From contig JADJVQ010000002.1 of NCBI GenBank assembly GCA_016710525.1, forward strand, positions 1-64,000: a stretch of DNA of 64,000 nucleotides, in the 5' to 3' direction. Below are positions 16,461 to 24,910 of the stretch, piece by piece (within the stretch, counting starts at the first letter, position 1; each line of letters opens with the position of its first letter). Both the position numbers and the translations under genes were made by a program. Source of the DNA: Burkholderiaceae bacterium. Its GTDB lineage: Bacteria > Pseudomonadota > Gammaproteobacteria > Burkholderiales > Burkholderiaceae_E. The notes beneath the pieces are model-generated. The model was given only the letters and a program-made list of their open reading frames with translations, was not told where the DNA came from and searched no databases.

Positions 16461-16865
16461 TCACTCTGGCAGGAGCGCGTCGAGTGCCCGTTGCATCGCC
16501 GCCATGCCGGCGCTCATCGCCGCGTCGATGGCGCCCGCCGCCGAATCGGGCAGGAAATCGGCGACCCACACCACGCGGCTCGCCAGGGCCTTGTCTTCGA
16601 ACACCTGCACCGACGCGTTGTAGTGCGTGGTCAGCGACCCCTGCGCACTCCAGACCAGGCGACGCGCCGTCTCGTCGATCGTGACGATCGGCTCGCGCAC
16701 GGTCACTCCATTGGCGAAGGTGACGAGCCTTGCACCGGGCTCGAGCCGGGTGTCGATGACAAATCCCGGCACCAGGCGGGTGTGCAGGGCGCCGATGTCC
16801 TGGATCGCCGACCAGATCGCCTGGCCCGATGCCCGTGTGGTCAGCTCCTTGCGGACGGTGCCCAT
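16461..16865 (-). CDS. SRPBCC family protein (polyketide cyclase/START-like)
   Basis: A 134-residue single-domain protein with the helix-grip pattern of the SRPBCC superfamily: ASGQAIWSAIQDIGALHTRLVPG at the start, alternating strands (ARLVTFANGVTVREPIVTIDE, RLVWSAQG) and a long C-terminal amphipathic helix (AMSAGMAAMQRALDALLPE). Such proteins bind small hydrophobic ligands or act as cyclases or hydratases; no catalytic residue can be assigned. It sits 80 bases downstream of the VOC gene on the same strand and may share its transcript. Confidence 0.75.
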   Translation of the reverse strand: MGTVRKELTTRASGQAIWSAIQDIGALHTRLVPGFVIDTRLEPGARLVTFANGVTVREPIVTIDETARRLVWSAQGSLTTHYNASVQVFEDKALASRVVWVADFLPDSAAGAIDAAMSAGMAAMQRALDALLPE

Positions 16866-16947
16866 GGCTTTCTCCCTTGACGATGACCGTCCCGGTGACC
16901 GGGATGCTGCGCGTCCCGATCACCGGCATGGCGAAGCGGTGTCGCGT

Positions 16948-17325
16948 TCATTCGGCGCGGCCGCAATAGGCCTCGATCCGATACCCGTCGGGGTCGATCA
17001 CGAAGGCGGCGTAGTACGAGTCGCCATAGTCCTTGCGCAGCCCGGGCGGGCCGTTGTCGCGCCCGCCTTGCGCCAGTGCGGCCCGATGGAATTCGTCGAC
17101 ACCCGCGCGCGTCGGCGCACTGAAGCAGAAGTGCAGCCCCGAGCGCATGTCGGGCGCGACCGGGGCTTCCGATGACCCGATCCAAAACACCACGGAGTCC
17201 TTGCCGTAACCCAGCGATGTCTCGCCCGCGCTCAGGCATCGATAGCCCAGCGGCGCGAAGACCGCATCGTAGAAACTCCGGGTGCGGCCGATGTCGCGCA
17301 CCCCGATCGAAACGTGATCCAGCAT
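16948..17325 (-). CDS. VOC (glyoxalase/bleomycin resistance) family protein
   Basis: A 125-residue protein with two beta-alpha-beta-beta-beta modules: MLDHVSIGVRDIGRTRSFYDA at the start and YYAAFVIDPDGYRIEAYC at the end, which supply the usual metal-ligand His and Glu. The start at 17325 was chosen over an upstream in-frame start because AAAGGA stands seven bases before it. The family includes glyoxalases, dioxygenases and resistance proteins; substrate unknown. Divergent from the AraC-type regulator, which may control it. Confidence 0.8.
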   Translation of the reverse strand: MLDHVSIGVRDIGRTRSFYDAVFAPLGYRCLSAGETSLGYGKDSVVFWIGSSEAPVAPDMRSGLHFCFSAPTRAGVDEFHRAALAQGGRDNGPPGLRKDYGDSYYAAFVIDPDGYRIEAYCGRAE

Positions 17326-17437
17326 GGCCAGTCCTTTCCTTGTCGTGTCTCGGCGGGGCACGTCTTCGCGCCCCGTGAATGGCCATCGTAGGCAGTCCGC
17401 GCGTCCGGGGCTTGGGGAATATTGCTAACATCATCCG

Positions 17438-18330
17438 ATGTCCGAAAGCACCGCTTCGATGTCTGCAATGCCCTCGGCCCGACTGCTCCGCCAGGGCTCG
17501 GGATGGCGCGCGGTCGAGTATCTGTGCACGGCCGGGCCGCACGATCCGGTGTTCGAGGAGCGGCACGACGACTTCTCCATCGCGGCCGTGATCCAAGGCA
17601 GCTTCCGGTATCGATCTGAAACCGGCACCGCGCTGCTCTACCCGGGCGCGCTGATGCTGGGCAATCAGGGCAGTTGCTACGAATGCGGCCACGACCATGG
17701 CCGCGGCGACCGCTGCGTCGCCTTCCACATCGCGCCGGACGTTTTCCACGAGGTGGCCTCGACCCTGGCCGGATCGAGCCGGTTTCGGTTCCCTGTGGGT
17801 GCACTGCCGGCGCTGCCGCGGCTGGCGCCGCGGTTGGCCCGGGCGCGGTCGTGGAAGGCGTGGCGGGCGTGGCGGGCGTGGCGGGCGTGGCGGGCGTGGC
17901 GGGCGAAACACCCGGCGACGCCGACGAATCCGTGCTCGATCTCATCGAGGCCGTCATCGGCGCCTGCGGGGGCGCGGCACCCAGCGCGCAGCGCGTGTCG
18001 GCCGTCGATTCGCGGCGCATCGGCGAGGCGGCCGAATTCATCGCCAGCCATGCCCAGGACCCGCTCGATCTGGCCCAACTGGCTGGCCGCGCCTCGATGA
18101 GCAAGTACCACTTCCTGCGCGTGTTCCGCCGGGTGCTTGGCGTGACGCCTCACCAGTTCCTGCTGGAATCCCGCATCCGCCGCGCGGCCGAGCGGCTGCT
18201 GAGCGGCGCGGAACCCGTCGCCACGATTGCCTACGACGCCGGCTTCGGCGACCTGTCGACCTTCAATGCGCGTTTCCGCAGGCAGTTCGGGCGCAGTCCG
18301 AGCGCCTACCGGAGCGCGGTGCGGGGGTGA
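17438..18330 (+). CDS. AraC-family regulator, frameshifted
   Basis: Two overlapping frames make one regulator of about 297 residues. The first encodes a cupin-like sensor (HDDFSIAAVIQGSFRYRS, LYPGALMLGNQGSCYECGH). The second encodes the two AraC helix-turn-helix units (LAQLAGRASMSKYHFLRVF, then TIAYDAGFGDLSTFNARFRR and GRSPSAYR). The span is one base short of a multiple of three, so a missing base is the simplest cause. The switch probably lies near 17840-17860, beside a nine-base tandem repeat that makes slippage or assembly error easy. Divergent from the VOC/SRPBCC genes. If the shift is real, the protein lacks its DNA-binding domain. Confidence 0.75.
17851..17904 (+). repeat. Nine-base tandem repeat inside AraC-type gene
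   Basis: Five exact copies of GTGGCGGGC (17860-17904) preceded by one variant, GTGGAAGGC (17851-17859). In one frame this gives repeated Trp-Arg-Ala, in another Val-Ala-Gly. The period is a multiple of three, so copy-number change alone would not shift the frame. Confidence 0.9.
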
Positions 18331-18396
18331 GTTGAACCACTCGAAGCTTGAGCCTGGGGTTCTCTTGTATGAAAGCCGGCTTTGATATTGGCAATT

Positions 18397-18420
18397 CATA
18401 TTAAAGAATGATTTAATATG
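18397..18420. promoter_or_regulatory. AT-rich inverted repeat upstream of the Fic gene
   Basis: CATATTAAA-GAATGA-TTTAATATG is a perfect nine-base inverted repeat with a six-base spacer, ending 26 bases before the Fic start codon inside the only clearly AT-rich stretch of the neighbourhood. It has the geometry of an operator over the promoter. The Fic protein carries a C-terminal winged-helix-like region and could bind here; unproven. Confidence 0.55.
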
Positions 18421-18446
18421 ACAAGAGCAATCAAAGCATACTTTCA

Positions 18447-19595
18447 ATGCCTCGCACCACCGGCGCCTTCGCCATCACGACCACGCTGGGTGAGCCGGTC
18501 CGCGCTTTCGTGCCGCGATCGCTGCCTCCGGCCGATCCGCCGCTCGCGCCGAATTCGTTCGTCGACCTGAACCGAGCGGCAGAACTGGCCCTGGCACGCC
18601 TGGCTGGGGTGTCTGGACTGGTCCCGTCGGTGGACTGGCTGCTGTATAGCGCCCTCCGCAAGGAGGCGTTGCTCACCTCCCAGATCGAGGGCACCCAGGC
18701 CACGCTGACCGACCTGTTCGATGAGGAAGCCGGCTTGAAGGTCAGCAACACCGACGATGTCGAGGAGGTTGCCAACTACCTGCGCGCCTTCCGCTGGGCG
18801 CAGGGGCAATTGCGCGATCCGCAGGGGTTGCCGATCAGCGTTCGCCTGCTGTGCGAGGCGCACCGGTTGCTGCTCGATGGTGTGCGCGGCGCCGGCAAGC
18901 AGCCCGGTGAACTGCGTCGCTCGCAAAACTGGATCGGGGGAACACGGCCGGGTACGGCCGCCTTCGTACCGCCTCCGCCGCAGCAAATAGGCAATCTGCT
19001 GACGGATCTCGAGCGTTTCATCCACGCCTCCGATTCCGACCTGCCGCCGCTGGTCAGGGTCGCCCTGATCCATGCGCAGTTTGAAACCATCCACCCCTTC
19101 CTCGATGGCAACGGTCGCATCGGGCGACTTCTGATCGCCGCGCTGCTGGAGCACTGGAGGCTCTTGAAGGAGCCACTGATGTACCTCAGCGGCTACCTCA
19201 AGCGGCACCAGGCCGAGTACGACCGGCGCTTGTCAGCCATCCGCAGCGACGGCGACTGGGAGGGCTGGGTCTCATTCTTCCTGGAAGGTGTCGCCTCGGG
19301 GGCCGATGATGCCGAGCGCGGCATCATCGGCGTGGCCAGCCTGATCGCAGCCGACCGCAAACGGCTGCTGGAGTCCCCCAAGGCGGGGCCGATCAGCTAC
19401 CGGCTGTTCGAACTCCTGCCGATGATGCCGCGCTTTAACGTCGAACACGTGCGTCAGCGCCTGGAGACGACTTTTCCGACCGCCAGCGCCGCCGTCCGGC
19501 TGCTCGAGGAACTTGGTATCGTGTCCGAACTGACCGGTCAGAAGAAGAATCGGATCTACAGCTACCAGTCGTATATCGCGTTGCTGTCCAGGTGA
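18447..19595 (+). CDS. Fic family protein (probable AMP-transferase)
   Basis: A 382-residue Fic protein. The active-site motif HPFLDGNGRIGR is complete (His216), and upstream TSQIEG matches the autoinhibitory (S/T)xxxE(G/N) helix, so activity is likely self-restrained. The N-terminal region before it is the Fic_N type. The last ~60 residues (NVEHVRQRLETTFPTASAAVRLLEELGIV) look like a winged helix, as in many stand-alone Fic proteins. Fic enzymes usually transfer AMP to a hydroxyl of a target protein; the target is unknown. No antitoxin-like gene is adjacent, as expected when the inhibitory helix is internal. The AT-rich promoter region contrasts with its neighbours and may indicate transfer. 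Confidence 0.9.
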   Translation: MPRTTGAFAITTTLGEPVRAFVPRSLPPADPPLAPNSFVDLNRAAELALARLAGVSGLVPSVDWLLYSALRKEALLTSQIEGTQATLTDLFDEEAGLKVSNTDDVEEVANYLRAFRWAQGQLRDPQGLPISVRLLCEAHRLLLDGVRGAGKQPGELRRSQNWIGGTRPGTAAFVPPPPQQIGNLLTDLERFIHASDSDLPPLVRVALIHAQFETIHPFLDGNGRIGRLLIAALLEHWRLLKEPLMYLSGYLKRHQAEYDRRLSAIRSDGDWEGWVSFFLEGVASGADDAERGIIGVASLIAADRKRLLESPKAGPISYRLFELLPMMPRFNVEHVRQRLETTFPTASAAVRLLEELGIVSELTGQKKNRIYSYQSYIALLSR

Positions 19596-19703
19596 TGAAG
19601 GTCCGCAAACCCGCAGCAATGCGTCCGATCGCACATGAGGCCGACTCGCGCGAACAGCCGGCACGATGACCGAGTATTCACGACCTAACCTCCACATCCC
19701 GCC

Positions 19704-20900
19704 ATGACCGATGCCACCCTGATGCAAGGATTCCCGCCTGCCGCTGCCGGCCAGGTCACGCTGGCCAACTGGCGCCAGCCACCGTTCAACCAGTGGGCCT
19801 TCCAGCATGTGCGCGAACTGGTGCCCTCGGCGGACATCGCCAACGATCCGCAGGCGGTCTGGGCCCTGCCCGAGGCGCCGCTCGACTGGTCGACATGGAG
19901 CCTGGCCGAACCGGCAGGCCCGATGTCGCTGCAAGCCTGGCGCGAGGCGACCGATACCGATGGACTGGTCGTGATGCAGCGCGGCCGGATCGTGGGCGAG
20001 TGGTATGCGCGCGGCATGGCCGAGCACACGCCGCACATCCTGATGTCGGTGTCCAAGTCGATGCTCGGGCTGGTGGCCACACAGCTCGTCGACACCGGTG
20101 TGCTCGATCCCGCGCAGCCGGTGACCGCGCTGATCCCCGAGCTGGCCGGCAGCGCGTATCGCGGCGCCACGCTGCGCCACCTGCTCGACATGCGCGTGGG
20201 CGTGCTGTTCGACGAAGATTACCTGGCCACCAGCGGGCCGATCATCGAGTACCGCAAGGCCCAGAACTGGAATCCGCTGGCGCCGGGCGACACCCCCTCG
20301 GACCTGCGCAGCTTCTTCTCGCAGCTCGACCAGCCCGATGGCCCGCACGAGGGCCGTTTCCACTACGTGTCGCCCAACACCGACCTGCTGGGCTGGGTGA
20401 TCGAACGGGCCACCGGCCGGCGCTTTGCCGACCTGGTCAGCGAGTCGCTGTGGCAGCCACTGGGCGCTCAGCACCCGGCCTACATCACCGTCGACCGGCT
20501 GGGTGCGCCGCGCTGCGCCGGCGGCTTTTGCGCGACCACCCGCGACCTGGCGCGTGTCGGCCAGCTGCTGGTCCAGGACGGGCAGCGCGACGGCCGGCAG
20601 ATCGTTTCAGCCGCCGCGATCCATGACCTCGAAACCGGCGGCGATGCGTCGGCCTGGAACCGGGGCGACTTCGTGCCGTATTTCGATGGCCTGCCGATCC
20701 GCTATCGCAACCAGTGGTATGCGCTTAAGGGCGACTCGCCGATGCTGTTTGGCGTCGGGGTGTTCGGACAGCACCTGTTCGTCGACCGGGCCCGCCAGAT
20801 CGTCATCGCGAAGTTCGCCTCGCAGGCGCTGCCGATGGACGGCGAGCGCCTGCTGCTGACCCTGCGGGGTGTGGCGGCGATCCGCGCCTGGCTGGGCTGA
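19704..20900 (+). CDS. Serine hydrolase, beta-lactamase/NylB-like family
   Basis: A 398-residue hydrolase of the penicillin-binding-protein/class C beta-lactamase fold. SVSKS supplies the SxxK nucleophile and base, and RFHYVSPNTDLLGWV supplies the conserved tyrosine region, in the form typical of 6-aminohexanoate-dimer-hydrolase-like enzymes. No signal peptide is evident, favouring a cytoplasmic esterase or amidase over a cell-wall enzyme. It lies about 100 bases after the Fic gene and is convergent with the epoxide hydrolase gene. Substrate unknown. A second member of the family is at 38003. Confidence 0.82.
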   Translation: MTDATLMQGFPPAAAGQVTLANWRQPPFNQWAFQHVRELVPSADIANDPQAVWALPEAPLDWSTWSLAEPAGPMSLQAWREATDTDGLVVMQRGRIVGEWYARGMAEHTPHILMSVSKSMLGLVATQLVDTGVLDPAQPVTALIPELAGSAYRGATLRHLLDMRVGVLFDEDYLATSGPIIEYRKAQNWNPLAPGDTPSDLRSFFSQLDQPDGPHEGRFHYVSPNTDLLGWVIERATGRRFADLVSESLWQPLGAQHPAYITVDRLGAPRCAGGFCATTRDLARVGQLLVQDGQRDGRQIVSAAAIHDLETGGDASAWNRGDFVPYFDGLPIRYRNQWYALKGDSPMLFGVGVFGQHLFVDRARQIVIAKFASQALPMDGERLLLTLRGVAAIRAWLG

Positions 20901-20943
20901 TCGCCTGCATTGTCGGGTCGGTCCTCGCTCGCCGGGGTCGGCC

Positions 20944-21972
20944 TCACACGCACCACAGCGCCGGAAACTCCCTCGCCAGCCAGCGCGCCAGTCCGGCGTT
21001 GACCTCCACCGGCTTTTCCTGCGCCATCCAGTGTCCCGAGGCCACGGTGACCTCGGTCAGCCTGGCGCAGGCCGCGCGCATCGGTTGCGCCAGCGTCGAG
21101 TCGATGGTCTCGCAGACGTAGTCGTGCGCGGCATGAAAGAACAGCACCGGCATGTCGAGCCGTCCGTCCTGGCGGGCGTGCTGCGCATAGGCCTGGTTGG
21201 CCGGCGCATTCAGGTACCAGGAGTTCGGGCCGAAGAAGCCGTTGCGCGTCAAGGACGCCGCGTACTGGTGCAGGTCTTCGTCGCTCAGGATGTCGCGGTC
21301 CAGCGGCAGGTCGGGCGCCGCTGTCAGCGGACCGAAGATGCCGCCGTTGCGGCGCGCGCTGGCCAGCCGCGAGGGCTTGCCCCGCGCGGCCGGGTCGCCC
21401 TTGCGGAACATCGCCTTCACGGTGTTCAGCGGATGCGCCTCGTAGGCGGCCTGCGCGCGCGCGAAGTGCTCCTCGTAGTCGTGCATGTAGTCCCACTGGC
21501 CGGCCGGAAACTGCTCGCGCGGGTAGACGCGCCGGTCGATGTAGGGTTCGCAGGTGGCGGGCGTGAAGCCCTGCGGCAGGTAGGGCACGCACAGCCCGGC
21601 CACGCCCAGGCAGCGCTCGGGATGGTGGCTGGCGATGCTCCAGACCACCGGTGTGCCCCAGTCGTGACCGACCCAGATCGCCTGTTCGGCGCCCAGCGAG
21701 GCCAGCAGTTCGAGCATGTCGGCCACGCTGTGTTCCAGCGCGTAGTCGCCGTGCGACGGGTACTGGCTGGATCGCCCGTAGCCGCGCATGTCGGGTGCGA
21801 TCGCCCGAAAGCCCAGCTGCCCCAGGCAGCGCAGCTGATGGCGCCAGCTGATCGCCAGTTCCGGCCAGCCGTGCACGAAGACGACCGGCGTGCCGCCGGC
21901 CGGCCCGCAGGCCAGGTAAGCCGTGGTGTGGCGCGCGCTGCGCGCGATGTGTTCGGTGACCGGCAGGCTCAT
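20944..21972 (-). CDS. Alpha/beta hydrolase, epoxide hydrolase type
   Basis: A 342-residue hydrolase. VFVHGWPELAISWRHQ carries the HGWP oxyanion motif of soluble epoxide hydrolases, VGHDWGTPVVW the nucleophilic aspartate, FFHAAHDYVC the acidic residue and VASGHWMAQEKP the catalytic histidine. A cap domain of about 100 residues lies between. The start ATG overlaps the stop of the upstream CoA-transferase (ATGA), so the two are co-translated and likely act in one degradative route. A haloalkane or ester substrate cannot be excluded, but HGWPE with a DWG nucleophile favours epoxides. Confidence 0.85.
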   Translation of the reverse strand: MSLPVTEHIARSARHTTAYLACGPAGGTPVVFVHGWPELAISWRHQLRCLGQLGFRAIAPDMRGYGRSSQYPSHGDYALEHSVADMLELLASLGAEQAIWVGHDWGTPVVWSIASHHPERCLGVAGLCVPYLPQGFTPATCEPYIDRRVYPREQFPAGQWDYMHDYEEHFARAQAAYEAHPLNTVKAMFRKGDPAARGKPSRLASARRNGGIFGPLTAAPDLPLDRDILSDEDLHQYAASLTRNGFFGPNSWYLNAPANQAYAQHARQDGRLDMPVLFFHAAHDYVCETIDSTLAQPMRAACARLTEVTVASGHWMAQEKPVEVNAGLARWLAREFPALWCV

Positions 21973-23126
21973 TTCGCCCCCGTCGCGGTCGCGATCTGAT
22001 CGTCGTTCAGGCCGGCCTCGCGCAGCACGGCCTGGGTATGCTCGCCCAGCTTCGCGCAGAATCCGACCACATGGGTGTCGGCGTCCGACAGCCGGAACGG
22101 CGCATCGAGCGCCTTGAAGCTGCCGCCCGCGTCGTGCACCTCGGTGAGCGCCTGGCGATGCGCGATCTGCGGATCGGCCATCGCTTCGGCCACGGTTCGG
22201 TAAGGCGAACAGGGCACGCCCTCGCGGTCGAAGGCCGTCTGGCACTGGGCGACGGTGAGCTGACGCGACCACTCCTCGGCCAGGTCCATGAAACTGCCCC
22301 AGTGCACGCGCCGGTCCATGTACTTCTTGAACAGCGGGTTTTCGATCCATTCCGGATGGCCGGCCGCCACGCACAGATTCTGGAAGGTTTTTTCGCTGGC
22401 GACGGCCACCATCACATACCCGTCGGCGCACTGCATCGGTCCGAACATCGGCCGGCCCATCGGCGGCACCTCGAACTGCGCGGCCTGCAGTTCGGTCAGC
22501 GTGAATCCCATCATCGTCTCGAGCATCGACACGTCGACCAGCTGACCGCGTCCGGTGGCATGGCGCTGGTGCAGCGCGGTGGCAATCGCGCCGAAGGCAT
22601 AGGCGCCCGAACCCACGTCGGCGAAGAACACGCCGCAGTAGTCCGGGCGGGTCCGGCCTTCCTGGTAGCGCATGTGGGCGATGTCGTAGCCCGAGGCGGC
22701 GTGCACGACCGGAGCATAGGCGGGCAGCTGCGAGGACGGGCCGGTCTGGCCGTAGCCCGAGATGGCGCAATAGATGAGCCGCGGATTGAGCGGCGCGAGC
22801 GCCGCGTAGTCGAGCTTCAGGCGCGCCATCACGCCCGGGCGGAAGTTCTCGACCAGGATGTCGGCGGTCTTCACCAGGTCGCGGATCGCGGCCTGGGCGG
22901 CCGGGGTCTTCAGGTCGAGCACCACGCTCTTCTTGCCGGCGTTCAACTGGCCGAACGCGGTGCTCGCGCCGTTGCGCAGCGGCGGGCGGGTTCGCATCAT
23001 GTCGCCCTCGGGCGATTCGATCTTGATCACCTCGGCGCCCATGTCGGCGAGCAGCCGTGTGCAGTGGGGCCCGGCGATGGTGGTCGAAAAATCGAGCACC
23101 CGCAGGCCGGCAAACGCTTTTTGCAT
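21969..23126 (-). CDS. Family III CoA-transferase (CaiB/BaiF)
   Basis: A 385-residue CoA-transferase. FAGLRVLDFSTTIAGPHCTRLLADMGAEVIK is the usual start, NAGKKSVVLDLK follows, and the acyl-accepting aspartate is in FFADVGSGAYAFGA. The C-terminal part has MADPQIAHRQ and FRLSDADT. I use the ATG at 23126, preceded by AAGGA; the open frame extends upstream without homology-like sequence. Such enzymes move CoA between carboxylic acids, activating a substrate for catabolism. Co-translated with the epoxide hydrolase and divergent from an aldehyde dehydrogenase; together these suggest degradation of an epoxide- or aldehyde-yielding compound. Confidence 0.88.
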   Translation of the reverse strand: MQKAFAGLRVLDFSTTIAGPHCTRLLADMGAEVIKIESPEGDMMRTRPPLRNGASTAFGQLNAGKKSVVLDLKTPAAQAAIRDLVKTADILVENFRPGVMARLKLDYAALAPLNPRLIYCAISGYGQTGPSSQLPAYAPVVHAASGYDIAHMRYQEGRTRPDYCGVFFADVGSGAYAFGAIATALHQRHATGRGQLVDVSMLETMMGFTLTELQAAQFEVPPMGRPMFGPMQCADGYVMVAVASEKTFQNLCVAAGHPEWIENPLFKKYMDRRVHWGSFMDLAEEWSRQLTVAQCQTAFDREGVPCSPYRTVAEAMADPQIAHRQALTEVHDAGGSFKALDAPFRLSDADTHVVGFCAKLGEHTQAVLREAGLNDDQIATATGAK

Positions 23127-23350
23127 GGTGAATCCTTCCGGTTCGCACTTCTGGAGCCGCCCATGATCGCAGGCCCCGGCCGACTCGGCCATGGCCCGGC
23201 CTTTCGGATCGACACAGGCGGCCGACAGCGGCCGGGGGTTCGTGCCAAAATGGCGGGCTGGCTCGTGGGATTCGTCCCCGATGTGCGCCGCTGGAGGCGG
23301 GCGCACCCTCGCTGTTTCAACGCTCAACTCTCAATCGAAAGAGGACCCCG

Positions 23351-24781
23351 ATGGTTCATCGCATGCAGTTCTATATCGACGGCGCCTGGGTCGACCCCGT
23401 GACGCCCAAGAGCCGTCCCGTCATCAACCCCGCCACCGAACAGCCGATGTACGACATCGCCCTGGGCTCGGCGGCCGATGTCGACAAGGCCGTGGCCGCC
23501 GCGCGCCGCGCCTTCGAGACTTTCTCCCAGACCACCCGCGAAGAGCGGGTTGCGCTGCTCACGCGCATCGTCGAAGTCTACAAGTCGCGCATGAAGGACA
23601 TCGGCGCGGCGGTGTCCGACGAAATGGGCGCCCCGATCGGCATGGCCGAAAAAGCGCAGGCCGGTGCCGGCCTGGGCCACATCATGTCCACGCTGGAAGT
23701 GCTCAAGACCTACCACTTCGAAGAGCAGGTCGGCACGGCGATGGTCGTGCGCGAGCCGGTGGGCGTGGTCGGCATGATCACCCCCTGGAACTGGCCGCTG
23801 AACCAGATCGCCTGCAAGGTCGCCCCGGCGCTGGCCGCGGGCTGCACCATGATCCTCAAGCCGTCGGAATTCACGCCCTCGTCGGCGCTGATCTTCGCCG
23901 AAATCCTGCATGAGGCCGGCGTGCCCAAGGGCGTGTTCAACCTTATCAACGGCCTGGGCCAGGACGTGGGCGCCGCCATGAGCGCGCACCCCGGCATCGA
24001 CATGATCTCGTTCACGGGCTCCACCCGTGCCGGCATCGACGTCGCGCAAAAAGCCGCGGTCACCGTCAAGCGGGTCAGCCAGGAACTGGGCGGCAAGTCG
24101 CCCAACATCATCCTGGAAGACGCCGACATGCAAAAGGCCGTCACCGGCGGTGTGGCCCATGTGTTCAACAACTCCGGCCAGTCCTGCAATGCGCCCACCC
24201 GCATGCTGGTGCCGCAGTCCAAGATGAACGAGGCCATCGCCATTGCCAAGGCCGTCGCCGACAAGACCAAGGCGGGCGACCCGCGCGCGGCCGACACCAG
24301 CATCGGTCCGGTGGTCAACGCCGGCCAGTGGGAAAAGATCCAGGCGCTGATCAAGAAGGGCATCGAAGAAGGCGCCACGCTGGTCGCCGGCGGCCCGGGC
24401 CGTCCGGACGGCGTCGACAAGGGCTACTTCGTGCGCCCCACGGTGTTCGCCAACGTCACCAACGACATGACCATCGCGCGCGAAGAAATCTTCGGGCCGG
24501 TCATCACCATCCTGGGCTTCAAGGACGAGGCCGACGCGGTGAAGATCGCCAACGACACGCCCTACGGCCTGGCCGGTTACGTGTCGGCGGGCACGGTCGA
24601 GGGTGCGCGCAAAGTGGCGCGCCAGATCCGCGCCGGCAACATCAACCTGAACGGCCTGCCCAACGAGCGCACCGCGCCCTTCGGCGGCTACAAGCAGTCG
24701 GGCAACGGCCGCGAGTGGGGCAAGTTCGGCATGGAAGAGTATCTGGAAGTGAAGGCCATCGCCGGGTTCGGCACGGTCTGA
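23351..24781 (+). CDS. Aldehyde dehydrogenase family protein
   Basis: A 476-residue enzyme with the full set of family motifs: ITPWNWPLNQIACKVAPALA, FTGSTRAGIDVAQ, the base glutamate in QELGGKSPNIIL, the nucleophile in SGQSCNAPTRM, and EEIFGPVITILGF. GQSCNAPTR places it with bacterial members acting on varied aliphatic or aromatic aldehydes. It is divergent from the CoA-transferase/epoxide hydrolase pair with about 220 bases between, and could feed acids to that transferase. It differs clearly from the dehydrogenase at 14923, so it is not a recent duplicate. Confidence 0.88.
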   Translation: MVHRMQFYIDGAWVDPVTPKSRPVINPATEQPMYDIALGSAADVDKAVAAARRAFETFSQTTREERVALLTRIVEVYKSRMKDIGAAVSDEMGAPIGMAEKAQAGAGLGHIMSTLEVLKTYHFEEQVGTAMVVREPVGVVGMITPWNWPLNQIACKVAPALAAGCTMILKPSEFTPSSALIFAEILHEAGVPKGVFNLINGLGQDVGAAMSAHPGIDMISFTGSTRAGIDVAQKAAVTVKRVSQELGGKSPNIILEDADMQKAVTGGVAHVFNNSGQSCNAPTRMLVPQSKMNEAIAIAKAVADKTKAGDPRAADTSIGPVVNAGQWEKIQALIKKGIEEGATLVAGGPGRPDGVDKGYFVRPTVFANVTNDMTIAREEIFGPVITILGFKDEADAVKIANDTPYGLAGYVSAGTVEGARKVARQIRAGNINLNGLPNERTAPFGGYKQSGNGREWGKFGMEEYLEVKAIAGFGTV

Positions 24782-24794
24782 TCACCGGTGCGCC

Positions 24795-24823
24795 AAGCCG
24801 GGTCGCGCCCTGCGTCCCGGCTT
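24795..24823. terminator. Hairpin between convergent genes
   Basis: AAGCCGGG (24795-24802) and CCCGGCTT (24816-24823) form a perfect eight-base stem around a 13-base loop, 14 bases after the aldehyde dehydrogenase stop. The T-pair at the end is short, so termination strength is uncertain. Confidence 0.4.
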
Positions 24824-24910
24824 CGCGCATGATCGGCGGTCCGGGTTGCCGGATCTGCCCGCACCCGGCCTCGCCGGGTCGCCCCCTACCTCGACCCCGA
24901 CCTCGATGAA

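Noticed and set aside
17851..17904. Short repeats as a possible CRISPR array
   Set aside because: Nine-base head-to-tail units without spacers, inside a coding region.
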